The notes beneath the pieces were generated by a model that worked only from the letters and a program-made list of their open reading frames with translations, made no database searches and was not told the DNA's origin. Of a stretch of 16,190 bases of DNA, positions 1 to 7,772 are shown piece by piece; position 1 is the stretch's first letter; every line of letters starts with the position of its first letter. The DNA lies in contig CAYJDW010000060.1 of the NCBI GenBank assembly GCA_964368985.1, positions 1 to 16,190 on the forward strand, written 5' to 3'. The stretch comes from G023898405 sp964368985. GTDB taxonomy: Bacteria > Myxococcota > UBA727 > JABDBI01. The position numbers and the translations under genes are program-made.

Positions 1-1328
1 ATGTGCTTCATGGATCGATCGAACAACAGCTCCATCGAATCAAGCGATGGGAGGCGGAGCAAAGCGCTCGCACTGGGATCCCCCATAGAATCACCCGGTT
101 TATTGATGAGGATATTTTCCGTCACTTTTGCGCCTGTGGTGATCTCCAGCAAACCGCTAAGTATTGCGAATTAAAAGGCTATAAAACAAAAGAGCGCTTT
201 ACTCGAGCAAAAGTTGAAAAAGGCAAAAAAATACCACCCAAAGCTGTGGGTGGCATGCCCTTCGATCGCAAAAACCTACGGGCACTATTGGTTAACCGCA
301 AAATCGCAGGATTTGGTTATTTCAAAGATGATTGGAATCAATTTCCACATCTGCAGGACGAAAATGGCATGGTGAGATGGGAACTTCGCCATGGTCCCGT
401 GGTGCCAATCGAGCTCTTTGAAAAAGCCCAAACTATTTTGCGTAAAAACGCTAAGTTTAACCACCGCATCTATGCTGACCAGCGTACCTATTTATTAAGC
501 GGAATCTTATTTGATCAGGATGGCAATAAATTCAGCGGGCAATCGGTCAAGCATAAAAAAAATCCCTATTACTCAAACCGCACCAAAAATTTTCGTATCA
601 GGGCTGAACGCATCGAAAATACTGTGGTTAGTTTTTTAAGCTCACTGCTTAAGAAAGAGGGAATTTTAGAGGAAGCGATTAAACGAGCATTCAATGGTGA
701 AAATCCAATTATAAAAGATCTAGATGAGCAGATTTCAAGCAACAAAAAAGAAATCAATCAATGTGAGCAAGTGCTTACTATGCTCGCCAGCAAAGGACGA
801 AGTCGTATTCTAGAAAATCCCGAAAAGTTCGATGAAATTTTGCTTGAAGGTGTCGAGATAAGAAGGCAGACCCAATCAAGGATGGATGATCTTCAAACAG
901 AATCCTTAGAGCTCAGAAAACAAAAAGAGCAGCTCGACAGACTATTAAATAAGGATGACGTTAAAGATAAGCTGAGAAAGGCCTTGAAGCTTTTTGAAAC
1001 TTCATCGTCCAAACGAAAAAAAAGATTGATTGAGTTACTCGTTCCCAAGCTCGTGCTTGATGAAAAACGAGATCAACTATTTCTTTTTATTAATCCTTTT
1101 TTGGAAAATTCGCGATTAATTCTGCAAGAATCGATGGGTGAAATTGAGCCGTTACTACCCAAAAATCTGATCCAGAGTGATTTGAAACCGATGGTGCAAA
1201 ACCTTGATTCTTATTGTGAAATTCTGTCACAAAGAGGAAAAAAGGTTTGCATAGCGGAACAGTGGCGGTCAATCGGCATCACTAATCGAACTTTTGTGTC
1301 GTCCCTACGAAACGCTGGACAGGCTTGA
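1..1328 (+). CDS. Large serine recombinase copy 1, 3' part (N-terminal catalytic domain outside window)
   Basis: The reading frame is open from the window edge; the first in-frame start-like codon (GTG at 3) is probably internal, because the serine catalytic domain is missing. What is seen is the usual order of the C-terminal half of a large serine recombinase. First comes a recombinase domain, ending with the family pattern N-x-R-x-L-L-x-N-R-x-I-x-G-x-G (about residues 91-105 from the GTG). Next is a beta-ribbon starting YLLSGILF (about 163-200), then a long Lys/Glu-rich coiled coil (about 240-330). The ribbon has no CxxC metal ligands (DQDGNKF where Cys pairs are usual); I recall similar Cys-less ribbons in other proteobacterial recombinases. 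The enzyme would cut and rejoin DNA at attachment sites. The last 35 bp overlap the two-HTH gene at 1294-1731, and the inverted-repeat site 1234-1304 lies inside this coding sequence. It resembles the complete recombinase at 5628-7292 in layout. Confidence 0.88.
   Translation, partial: VLHGSIEQQLHRIKRWEAEQSARTGIPHRITRFIDEDIFRHFCACGDLQQTAKYCELKGYKTKERFTRAKVEKGKKIPPKAVGGMPFDRKNLRALLVNRKIAGFGYFKDDWNQFPHLQDENGMVRWELRHGPVVPIELFEKAQTILRKNAKFNHRIYADQRTYLLSGILFDQDGNKFSGQSVKHKKNPYYSNRTKNFRIRAERIENTVVSFLSSLLKKEGILEEAIKRAFNGENPIIKDLDEQISSNKKEINQCEQVLTMLASKGRSRILENPEKFDEILLEGVEIRRQTQSRMDDLQTESLELRKQKEQLDRLLNKDDVKDKLRKALKLFETSSSKRKKRLIELLVPKLVLDEKRDQLFLFINPFLENSRLILQESMGEIEPLLPKNLIQSDLKPMVQNLDSYCEILSQRGKKVCIAEQWRSIGITNRTFVSSLRNAGQA
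1234..1304. repeat. Imperfect inverted-repeat site 1 (candidate recombination or regulatory site)
   Basis: Left arm 1234-1256, 23 bp centre 1257-1279 containing TGGCGG, right arm 1280-1304. The reverse complement of the left arm reads cgctatgcaaacc then a T tract and cctc; the right arm reads cactaatcgaactttt then gtgtcgtcc. The arms are therefore imperfect inverted copies. It sits at the end of the recombinase gene, just where the two-HTH gene begins. The left arm recurs exactly as a reverse complement at 11618-11640. The right arm recurs nearly exactly, as a reverse complement, at 7207-7231. Confidence 0.7.
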
Positions 1329-1731
1329 GTTTTCTCATACCCCTCCTTATCACGATGAACGTGTCCTCCATCAAAAATATGTCGTAGATGGCCTCTCAAT
1401 TCGTCAAATCGCTGATGAATTTTTGTCGTCCAAAGAAGCAGTTCGGATGGGGTTAATCAAAGCCGGCATTACCCTACTTGAAGTGTGCAAGCCGCATGGA
1501 CGGCAGTCGCAACCGAAATATGGGCAGCGGAAGCTCAAGGGGAATGTGGTCGCATATAAGCTTGAGCAAAAAATTATTCGCACTGCAGCTCAAATGTCGG
1601 AGCAAGGATTGTCGTTGCGGCAAATCGCTAAGAACTTGAGTGCCATGGGCGTGCCAACTAAGTGTAATGGAAAGAAATGGCATCCCGAGATGGTTAAGCG
1701 TCTTTTGGCTTATTCTAGTGGCACAATTTAA
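1294..1731 (+). CDS. Small two-HTH DNA-binding protein, copy 1, overlapping recombinase
   Basis: About 145 codons with two helix-turn-helix-like segments. The N-terminal one is around LHQKYVVDGLSIRQIADEF. The C-terminal one is around EQGLSLRQIAKNLSAMGVPT followed by KWHPEMVKRLL, which resembles the motif typical of the recombinase domain of serine recombinases (GxSxRxIAxxLNxxGxPT...W...V..IL). Between them is a basic linker with HGRQSQPKYGQRK. Paralogues are at 7286-7708 and 11650-12072. The start is uncertain: only a TTG at 1294 is available, with no Shine-Dalgarno, and the frame is +1 relative to the recombinase it overlaps by 35 bp. A role as recombinase partner, directionality factor or repressor is inferred from constant linkage, not shown. 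Confidence 0.72.
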   Translation: MCRPYETLDRLEFSHTPPYHDERVLHQKYVVDGLSIRQIADEFLSSKEAVRMGLIKAGITLLEVCKPHGRQSQPKYGQRKLKGNVVAYKLEQKIIRTAAQMSEQGLSLRQIAKNLSAMGVPTKCNGKKWHPEMVKRLLAYSSGTI

Positions 1732-1785
1732 GGTACCAGAGTTCATTCGGCACCCCCCGTGAAGGGGAAACAAACCTCGCAAAGG

Positions 1786-2370
1786 TTATTGATGGAATTT
1801 ATTATAGATTTTAACTAGGCCTTCTTTAATTGCATTATCGGTCAAGGTTTCCGAGTCAAATAAATTCTTAATTTCATTAAATTTTTCGGTATTATTGAGC
1901 ATATTGATTTCTATACGAAAGGCGACATCGTCTTCGTTAAGCGTTTTGTCTCCCATAATAGTGTCGCTGGGGCAAAGATAATCTCTGAAAAAAAGGTCTA
2001 CTTTTGATTTTGCTTCTTCGTTTTTTTCATCATTGAATTTTGCAATTTTTTTAACGAGTTCATCTTTTAGTCGCGGATTTGGATTATCAACTCGGAAACC
2101 AAAATAGCTATCGGACATGATACCAAGGGGCCACTGTACGTTTTTTTCGTCGTGAAATTTGTTAGCAATTTCGTTATTCATTGGCATGATGCTAAATGTT
2201 ACAAATGAAAATCGACTAACTTCTGGAACAGTTGACTTAATTTGTAAGACTTTATTCCAGTCGCTCTGTTTTGTCATAGTCCACGTTTCAGCAATGGCAA
2301 AATCAGCAGCAATAGAAACTTGAGCCGCGAAAGGTTCAAGCAAAATAAATAAACCTAGCCATATCTTCAT
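1786..2370 (-). CDS. Secreted hypothetical protein
   Basis: A 194-residue protein starting MKIWLGLFILLEPFAAQVSIAA, a good Sec signal peptide with cleavage likely after about residue 22, so the product is probably periplasmic or exported. The start is supported by a GAGGGA purine box a few bases upstream (complement of about 2374-2379). The mature part is rich in Lys, Asp, Glu and Asn with no motif I recognise; a single Cys occurs in the RDYLCPSD stretch. The gene is AT-rich, stands alone on the minus strand facing the end of HTH copy 1, and has no clear link to its neighbours. It may be cargo between the two recombinase modules. Function unknown. Confidence 0.65.
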   Translation of the reverse strand: MKIWLGLFILLEPFAAQVSIAADFAIAETWTMTKQSDWNKVLQIKSTVPEVSRFSFVTFSIMPMNNEIANKFHDEKNVQWPLGIMSDSYFGFRVDNPNPRLKDELVKKIAKFNDEKNEEAKSKVDLFFRDYLCPSDTIMGDKTLNEDDVAFRIEINMLNNTEKFNEIKNLFDSETLTDNAIKEGLVKIYNKFHQ

Positions 2371-2552
2371 AAGTCCCTCTTACTATCGGTTTTAAGATTC
2401 GCGTGGTGACGTGCAGCGAGATATTGGTTTTTATATCGACAAATTCAATCGAGGGACTGTTTTTTTACATGAAGTTTAGCTGCTTGGCATACAATTCCGT
2501 TTAAATTGACGCTAATTTAGACCAAGTCGTTCATTATTTTTTAAATTAAGCA

Positions 2553-2601
2553 GGTGCCAAAGGTGCCAATGCTCATTTTTTCAACTCTGGCACCTTTGGC
2601 A
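2553..2601. repeat. 15 bp perfect inverted repeat made of four TGGCACC units at the end of the xre gene
   Basis: The left arm 2553-2567 reads gtgccaaaggtgcca and the right arm 2587-2601 reads tggcacctttggcac, a perfect 15 bp inverted repeat with a 19-base loop. Each arm is itself a direct repeat of the 7-mer GGTGCCA (or its complement). The right arm encodes the VPKVPE end of the XRE protein and the stop codon lies in the loop. It could be a transcript-ending hairpin for the minus-strand gene, but no T tract follows on either side, so an operator or RNA-stabilising role is equally possible. Confidence 0.6.
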
Positions 2602-2968
2602 CTTCCTTGATCCAGTCCGTCAGTTGAGAAAATAAATCCACGATCAGCTTTCGAGTGAGTGGATCAACTTCCTGTAATTGCTGTTTGATTGACTCAAGAA
2701 TTCCGCTTCTATCCATCGTTTTTTTTCCGGCAATCTGCATGTCTCTGCCAAAAGCCGCTGCGACTAGATTTTCGGGGGGCATTTCTAATGCCTGTGCCAA
2801 ATCAAGAATAAACCCAAAGTGAGTATCGCCCAGCTGGCCAGACTCCAAGCGTGCGATGGATGATTGGGGTCTTTCAACTTTTTGACCTAATTCGGCTTGA
2901 GTCATACCCAGTTTTTGTCGTGACCTTTTAATAATGTTGCCAAAATTCACCATGAAATCGCTGTTCAT
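2573..2968 (-). CDS. XRE-family HTH transcriptional regulator
   Basis: A 131-residue protein. Residues about 11-66 form a Cro/cI-type HTH domain: IIKRSRQKLGMTQAELGQKV, then the recognition-helix segment RPQSSIARLESG, then ILDLAQALEMPPENLV. The C-terminal half is helical and charged and could serve for dimerisation. The start ATG has a strong GGAGG box about six bases upstream (complement of about 2974-2978). The gene is divergent from the PrimPol gene at 3085; the 116-bp gap carries a 12-bp direct repeat that could be its operator. By analogy with mobile-element repressors it may control itself and the replication gene; this is inference. The 3' end encodes a VPKVPE repeat that coincides with the hairpin arm at 2587-2601. 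Confidence 0.85.
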   Translation of the reverse strand: MNSDFMVNFGNIIKRSRQKLGMTQAELGQKVERPQSSIARLESGQLGDTHFGFILDLAQALEMPPENLVAAAFGRDMQIAGKKTMDRSGILESIKQQLQEVDPLTRKLIVDLFSQLTDWIKEVPKVPELKK

Positions 2969-3039
2969 TCCCGCCTCCGGCTCTCTCCATTTTATAGCAC
3001 CAAATGATTTTTATGAATACAAATTGCTTCTCAGTATGC

Positions 3040-3070
3040 TTGAATGCTATTTTTAGTATTGAATGCTATT
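3040..3070. promoter_or_regulatory. Direct repeat ttgaatgctatt x2 upstream of the PrimPol gene, candidate operator
   Basis: The 12-mer ttgaatgctatt occurs at 3040-3051 and again at 3059-3070, 19 bp apart start to start. It lies between the divergent xre and PrimPol genes and just upstream of the GAGGAG ribosome site (3074-3079) of the latter. Position and repetition suggest binding sites for the XRE regulator or a duplicated promoter element. I see no clear -35/-10 pair. Confidence 0.45.
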
Positions 3071-3084
3071 ATTGAGGAGAGATC

Positions 3085-5340
3085 ATGACGCTTCCATTGC
3101 TTGAAATCGCGGTTAATTATGCAAAACGAGGTTGGCCAATACTTCCGCTGCATACCCCTGCTCAAGGTAGCTGCAGTTGTGGATTTAAATGCGCAAGCCC
3201 CGGCAAGCATCCGCGTATAACAGGTGGGGTTCATGCGGCATCGACTGACTTAGAAATCATAAAAAGTTGGTGGCATAACTGGCCAAAAGCCAACATTGGC
3301 ATTGCGACGGGGAGCGTCTCTAATCTCATCGTCATTGATTTGGACGAGCGCCATGGTGGCGTAGAAGCTTTTCGTAATTGGGAAAAACAGCACTCTGCTC
3401 AGACGGGTCTTATTTCTAAAACAGGCGGCGGCTTTCATCTTTTTTTTGCGGCACATGGTCATCAAGTCAAGAGCAGAGTCGGTATTTTGCCTGGCGTTGA
3501 TGTTCGTGCCGAGGGCGGTTTTGTGGTTGCGCCCGGAAGCCTTCACCGCTCGGGTTTGTCTTATTCGTGGGTTTCTCAGGAAACTAACGACCCAACTCCG
3601 GTTTCTTTGTCTTTACTCAATCTTATTGAAACCCAAAGAGCATCCAACAGGCCAATGCTTTTCGAAAATACTATTCCTCAAGGCCAGCGCAATGACTTGC
3701 TTGCTCGCATAGCCGGCGTCATGCGCCGGGAAGATTGTAATGTCGATCTGATAAGCCAAGCTCTTTGTGTCATGAACCAAGCTTTATGCAGCCCTGCGCT
3801 CGAGCAAAACGAAGTACAAGCAATTGCTCACAGTATTAGCCGTTATGCGCCAAAATGGGGCGAGATGATTAGTCCGACACGCGAAGCTATTAAAGTTCCC
3901 GAACTTGATCTAAGCGCCCTCCCATCCGTAATGCGCCATTGGGTGAGTGATGCAGCTGAGCGCATGCAGGTGCCGCCGGATTTTTTTGCCGCACCATGCC
4001 TGGTTGCTTTTGCCTCGGTTTTGGGACGGCAAGTCTCAATCTATCCTAAACAAGAAGATAGCTGGTCGGTGGTGCCCAACCTCTGGGGGGCCATTATTGC
4101 TCGGCCTGGCTTATTTAAATCACCAGCGATTTTAGAAGCGACGTCTTTTGTTAGAGCTCTTGCTGAAAAAGCGAGTGCTCAATATGAGGTCGATTTTATT
4201 AAATCAGACGTCAATGCGGAGAGTATTAAGTCTCAAATCGACGGTCTGAAAGAAGCTATTAAGAAGGCTGCCCGTGAGCAGAAAACGCCGAGCGAAATCG
4301 ATGAAATACAAGCTCAAATGCAGAGCTTACGTGCCAAACTTGAAAATCAATCCTGTATTCATAAACGCTTTATTGTTAACGACAGCACGGTTGAAAAGCT
4401 TAGCGTGATTCTCAAGGAAAATCCGAATGGCGTTTTGCTTTTGCGCGATGAGCTTGCTGGGTGGGGCGCATCGCTTAATCGCCGTGAAGGCGATCGTGAA
4501 TTTTATCTTGAGTCATGGAATGGCAATGGCTCTTTTACCGTCGATCGCATCGGCCGCGGGACGCTTCATGTGCCAAATCTTTGCCTGTCTATTTTCGGCG
4601 GGATTCAGCCGTCAAAATTAGACAGCCTTTGTGCACCGTCTGGTGGGTCTGATGGCCTATTACAGCGTTTTCAAATCCTCGTGTTTCCCGATACTCCCAA
4701 GTCTTTTAGAGATATCGATCGAAAACCAAACTCGGCAGAACACCAAGCTTTAGCCGATATTTTTGCCAAGGCCAGCAATATTCTTACGCTCTATCCGCAA
4801 GCAAAATTTGGACTTCGCTATTCTTTGGAAGCCCAAGATCTTTTTAGCAACTGGCGCAATAAGCTGGAGCTTAAGCTTAGGTCTGGTGAGATAGAATCGG
4901 AAGATTTAGAATCTCACCTTTCAAAATATCGCTCTTTGGTTCCATCACTAAGTTTGCTCTTTGAGCTCATGCAGGCTTTATCACTGAGCCGCGATTTTGC
5001 TGAAGTTGGCGTTGAAAGCATAACTATGGCTATCAACTGGGCTCATTATCTCGAGCTCCATGCACAAAAGTTATATCAAGAAACACTATCGGTTCCCGAA
5101 AAAGGAGCTTTACTGCTGGCCAAGAAGATTAAGAGCGGAACGGTTAAAGATGGCGATAGTTTACGCTCAATTTATCGGCGCCATTGGTCGTGGCTCGATA
5201 CTCCGGAAAAACTTGACCGAGCGATTGCGCGTTTGGAGGAGTGCGGGTGGGTTTTGGTCGAATCTATCAGCAATGCTACGGGCAAAAGCAGCGTGCTCCG
5301 TGTTAATCCAAAAGTAGGCGGCTTTGTATTTCATGGGTGA
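3085..5340 (+). CDS. PrimPol (bifunctional DNA primase/polymerase) fused to DUF3987-type domain
   Basis: A 751-residue protein with an excellent GAGGAG site five bases before the ATG. Residues 1-170 match the primase/polymerase N-terminal domain. They include a Cys/His-rich stretch SCSCGFKCASPGKHPR, the acidic metal motif VIDLDERHGG (D85, D87), TGGGFHLFF (H118) and GVDVRAEGGFVVAPGS (about 137-152). From about residue 290 (PPDFFAAPCLVAFASVLGR) it matches DUF3987, a helicase-like C-terminal module common in element-borne primases; a charged coiled segment is inserted at about 365-430. The protein probably starts replication of the mobile element. The gene overlaps the next small gene by a few bases, suggesting one operon through to recombinase copy 2. 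The divergent XRE gene is a likely regulator. Confidence 0.85.
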   Translation: MTLPLLEIAVNYAKRGWPILPLHTPAQGSCSCGFKCASPGKHPRITGGVHAASTDLEIIKSWWHNWPKANIGIATGSVSNLIVIDLDERHGGVEAFRNWEKQHSAQTGLISKTGGGFHLFFAAHGHQVKSRVGILPGVDVRAEGGFVVAPGSLHRSGLSYSWVSQETNDPTPVSLSLLNLIETQRASNRPMLFENTIPQGQRNDLLARIAGVMRREDCNVDLISQALCVMNQALCSPALEQNEVQAIAHSISRYAPKWGEMISPTREAIKVPELDLSALPSVMRHWVSDAAERMQVPPDFFAAPCLVAFASVLGRQVSIYPKQEDSWSVVPNLWGAIIARPGLFKSPAILEATSFVRALAEKASAQYEVDFIKSDVNAESIKSQIDGLKEAIKKAAREQKTPSEIDEIQAQMQSLRAKLENQSCIHKRFIVNDSTVEKLSVILKENPNGVLLLRDELAGWGASLNRREGDREFYLESWNGNGSFTVDRIGRGTLHVPNLCLSIFGGIQPSKLDSLCAPSGGSDGLLQRFQILVFPDTPKSFRDIDRKPNSAEHQALADIFAKASNILTLYPQAKFGLRYSLEAQDLFSNWRNKLELKLRSGEIESEDLESHLSKYRSLVPSLSLLFELMQALSLSRDFAEVGVESITMAINWAHYLELHAQKLYQETLSVPEKGALLLAKKIKSGTVKDGDSLRSIYRRHWSWLDTPEKLDRAIARLEECGWVLVESISNATGKSSVLRVNPKVGGFVFHG

Positions 5341-5662
5341 CACGGTCAAAACCTGTACTGGCTGCTGCCAGGCTAAGTCACAGGCTTTTTTTCACCTAAA
5401 AGGCTCAGATAAATCTGGCGCTGCGCGACTTCAGAGCACCTGCAAAGATTGTGCGAATAAGAACCGAGTTCTACGCTACCAAAAGAAGCAATCGCGAAAA
5501 AAGCGGCTTGCTAAAACAATCAACAAGTTTGACCTCCAAGCGTGCGGTATTAAAATCATCTATCCCGCATGTGCTGATTCGTCGCAAAAGATGCTAGACA
5601 CTATGGCCGATTACATCGAGGCAATTTATGCAATTTCGCTCCCAGGCACAGGCAAGCAATAA
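5333..5662 (+). CDS. Small Cys-rich zinc-finger-like protein, unknown function
   Basis: The ATG at 5333 lies inside the end of the PrimPol gene (8-base overlap); a TTG at 5324 is an alternative. The N-terminal half has CTGCC and, about 30 residues later, CKDC, then a very basic stretch (NKNRVLRYQKKQSRKKRL). This K-x-C-x-x-C...F...C-K-x-C pattern is common in small phage and element proteins with a treble-clef-like fold and at the start of some HNH nucleases, but no HNH catalytic motif follows, so I do not call a nuclease. The C-terminal third (CGIKIIYPACAD...) is unrecognised. Its end overlaps the recombinase start by 35 bases, so PrimPol, this gene and recombinase 2 look translationally linked. 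Confidence 0.6.
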   Translation: MGDTVKTCTGCCQAKSQAFFHLKGSDKSGAARLQSTCKDCANKNRVLRYQKKQSRKKRLAKTINKFDLQACGIKIIYPACADSSQKMLDTMADYIEAIYAISLPGTGKQ

Positions 5663-7292
5663 AAAAGTAAAAAGAGGAATCTCGTATGGCCGTGTGAGCA
5701 CTTACGACCAGGCTTTTAATATAGATGGTAATCGGCGCGAAGATGCTTCGCCTGAGGCACAAAGAAGCAGGTGCTTGGACCATGTCCGTTTTTTGAATTC
5801 CAAGGGCAAGGGCGATTACCAAATTCTTGAGCACATCAGCGATGAAGGCTTCTCTGGCAAAAACACCAATCGACCTGGTTATCAGAAGATGTTGGATTTG
5901 GTGAGCAGCAATATTATAGATTTTATCGTTGCTTCAGAACTCAGCCGGATCAGTCGCAGTGTCATCGATTTTTTAGAATTAGTTGCACACTGCGAGGCGC
6001 ATGACGTTGATTTGGTGATTATCGGTCTTGATCTCGATACATCGAGCCCCATAGGTCGGGTCATGGTCATCATTCTAGTAGCTTTGGCCCAGTTTGAACG
6101 CGAGATGACCAGTCAACGAGTCAAGGAAAACGCTCTCAATCGTCTACTCAAAGATGGTAAAATTAACGGTGCTGCCGAGATTCTTGGACTTGGCCGCGAT
6201 CCAGAGCGCACGGGGCACTTTTTAGTAAATGAGGATGAGCTTTTAAAAGTGGAGCAAATTCTCAAGTTATTCTTGAAGTTCTCCAGTAAGCACAAGGTCC
6301 TCGTCGAAGCAAGGAAGCTAGGGCTCACTGGCAAGAAAGGCCGGGAATTGACCGCGCACGTGATAGATACCATCATCGAAAATGCTAAATGGCGCTACCG
6401 AGGTTTGTGGCATGCTAATAAAGACAATGAACACAAAGACCCAAGCGAGCTGCCCGAAACAAAACGTTTTCAGGTCGTAGCCCTCCCTCATGGACCCCTG
6501 ATTGAAGAGAAGCTGTTGGATAAAGTGGAAGAAAAACTAGCTGATACCTACGTTAAGCGCAAACGCAGCGGTAAAGATGGGCGAATTTATTTGCTCAGTC
6601 ATATTTTGCAGTTTGAAGATGGCTCTAGTTACTATGGTGGTCCAGCTAAAGATCGCCAGTATTACTATTATTATTGCAAAGGGCCAGGTCCGAATCTTCG
6701 CTGCGATGAAATCGAAAAAGTAGTTATAGAGCGCATCAAAGCTTATTTCAGAGACAATGATATCTTTGTACGCCTGGTGGAAAACGCCGTTAAAAAACGC
6801 ATCAGCGAGCTGCCTAAGATTGATCATGAAATCGGCCGCATTCAAAAAGAACTGCAAGATTTAGATGATGAGAATCGGGATTTACGCGGGGAGCTCAGAG
6901 AAAAGACCCAAAGATCTAAGCCGGGGTTCATGGGCTGGCTTGAAGAGCAAATAGAAAAAATTAGTGAGCAAAAAGTTAAAAAAGAGCAAGATCTAAGTAT
7001 TTTGTTTCACGCCCGAGCAGATTTGATGCAGAAATCTGGACTGGAGAGCTTAGAAAAGACCGCGTCAGAGTTCATAGCCAAGTTTGATGAGCTCACTGGC
7101 GTACAGAAACGCGATTATATCGAACGCATGATTGCCAAAATCGTTATCAAGAAAGACAACCAACTCGAATTACATGTGTTGTGGGACATAAAAAAAGTCG
7201 TCACAAGGACGACAAAAAGTTCGATTAGTGAATCTACTGGCGGGATGTCGCTCCGCTACTCGAACGTTTTTTCCTCCAGCCATATTTGTTAG
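5628..7292 (+). CDS. Large serine recombinase copy 2, complete
   Basis: A 554-residue protein with its start supported by GAGG at 5618-5621. The resolvase catalytic domain spans residues 16-165. It has ISYGRVSTYDQ with nucleophile Ser24, DEGFSGKNTNRPGYQKML, the ELSRISRS arginine motif (R107, R110) and the long helix SPIGRVMVIILVALAQFEREM. A recombinase domain follows at about 180-310, then a beta-ribbon (YLLSHILQFEDG, about 321-350) lacking the usual zinc cysteines, then a coiled coil at about 390-475. This is the full set for integrase-type serine recombinases, which join two att sites through a covalent serine intermediate. The gene overlaps the small gene before it and the two-HTH gene after it. 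The 7207-7277 inverted-repeat site is inside its 3' end, and its last residues (NVFSSSHIC) are encoded by the right arm and beyond. Confidence 0.93.
   Translation: MQFRSQAQASNKKVKRGISYGRVSTYDQAFNIDGNRREDASPEAQRSRCLDHVRFLNSKGKGDYQILEHISDEGFSGKNTNRPGYQKMLDLVSSNIIDFIVASELSRISRSVIDFLELVAHCEAHDVDLVIIGLDLDTSSPIGRVMVIILVALAQFEREMTSQRVKENALNRLLKDGKINGAAEILGLGRDPERTGHFLVNEDELLKVEQILKLFLKFSSKHKVLVEARKLGLTGKKGRELTAHVIDTIIENAKWRYRGLWHANKDNEHKDPSELPETKRFQVVALPHGPLIEEKLLDKVEEKLADTYVKRKRSGKDGRIYLLSHILQFEDGSSYYGGPAKDRQYYYYYCKGPGPNLRCDEIEKVVIERIKAYFRDNDIFVRLVENAVKKRISELPKIDHEIGRIQKELQDLDDENRDLRGELREKTQRSKPGFMGWLEEQIEKISEQKVKKEQDLSILFHARADLMQKSGLESLEKTASEFIAKFDELTGVQKRDYIERMIAKIVIKKDNQLELHVLWDIKKVVTRTTKSSISESTGGMSLRYSNVFSSSHIC
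7207..7277. repeat. Imperfect inverted-repeat site 2
   Basis: Left arm 7207-7230 (24 bp), 23 bp centre 7231-7253 with TGGCGG at 7238-7243, right arm 7254-7277 (cgctactcgaacg, T tract, cctcc). The geometry is the same as site 1. The left arm with one flanking base, reverse-complemented, shares a 17 bp exact run with the site 1 right arm (7215-7231 against 1279-1295), followed by tgtcgtcc with a small indel. The right arm resembles the site 3 right arm. Confidence 0.7.
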
Positions 7293-7708
7293 GCAATACG
7301 CCGTATTACACGTTTCCTTTGTTTAGGAATCGGCTTTTCCTCCATCAAAAATATGTGGTTGAAGGCTTATCTGCAAGGCAAATAGCGACGGAGATTTTTT
7401 CCTCCAAAATGGCGGTGCTAGATGCTTTAGCTGAGTTTGATATTCCCATTCGCGAGCCGCATCACCATCATGGCAATCCTTCCCAACCCCGTTTCGGAAA
7501 GAGATTTAGAAAGAAATTCCTGGTCGATAATAAGGTTGAGCAGCGTATCATCCTGGTGGTGCAAGAACTTCGAGAACAAGGATTTAGTCTCAGAAAAATT
7601 GCTAAAATATTAAATGATATGAGGGTTGCGACTAAATGCGATGCAAAGTCATGGCACCCCGAAATGATAAGAAGAATTATTGATAATATTGATAGCACTG
7701 ACGGCTGA
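7286..7708 (+). CDS. Small two-HTH DNA-binding protein, copy 2
   Basis: About 140 codons. The first HTH-like segment is LHQKYVVEGLSARQIATEIF. A basic linker with HHHHGNPSQPRFGKRFRKK follows, then a second HTH-like segment EQGFSLRKIAKILNDMRVAT and KSWHPEMIRRIIDN, like the motif inside serine recombinase domains. The only in-frame start is a TTG at 7286, overlapping the recombinase stop at 7290-7292, and no Shine-Dalgarno is visible. Protein similarity to copy 3 extends upstream of the TTG (RFFLQPYLL against KPFFLHVKLL), to the in-frame stop at 7229, so the true start may be further up or unusual. The last 84 bases of the gene plus 59 bases beyond are identical to copy 3. Confidence 0.75.
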   Translation: MLGNTPYYTFPLFRNRLFLHQKYVVEGLSARQIATEIFSSKMAVLDALAEFDIPIREPHHHHGNPSQPRFGKRFRKKFLVDNKVEQRIILVVQELREQGFSLRKIAKILNDMRVATKCDAKSWHPEMIRRIIDNIDSTDG

Positions 7709-7767
7709 CGTCGTCGGAGATTTCATGGTCTCTATCTTTTTGACAGCTGCCAACTTGCGGGTTTTCT
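7625..7767 (+). repeat. 143 bp perfect direct repeat, left copy (flank of defence block)
   Basis: Identical base for base to 11989-12131. It covers the end of HTH copy 2 and 59 bases of the following non-coding DNA. After a 3-base difference another 11 bases match (7771-7781, ctagctccgat) before the copies diverge. Upstream, identity falls quickly to that of ordinary paralogues (many third-base changes before about 7590), so the perfect block is a recent duplication or gene-conversion tract. It lies in the same orientation as its partner, 4364 bp away. Confidence 0.92.
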
Positions 7768-7772
7768 AAGCT

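Noticed and set aside
160..1100. Recombinase 1 as a degenerate pseudogene because its ribbon lacks zinc cysteines
   Set aside because: Recombinase 2 has a similarly Cys-poor ribbon and an otherwise intact sequence, so this looks like a subfamily trait rather than decay.
1743..1780. cccccc-gtgaa-gggg as a terminator after HTH copy 1
   Set aside because: The stem is only four to five base pairs and is not followed by a T tract.
1474..1782. A 102-codon antisense frame over HTH copy 1
   Set aside because: It is a shadow of a gene with two paralogues on the other strand and has no recognisable motif.
7262..7280. Programmed -1 frameshift at the T6 run to make a recombinase-HTH fusion
   Set aside because: Not adopted as a feature, since copy 1 would need a shift in the other direction and has no equivalent T6 run; kept only as an open question.
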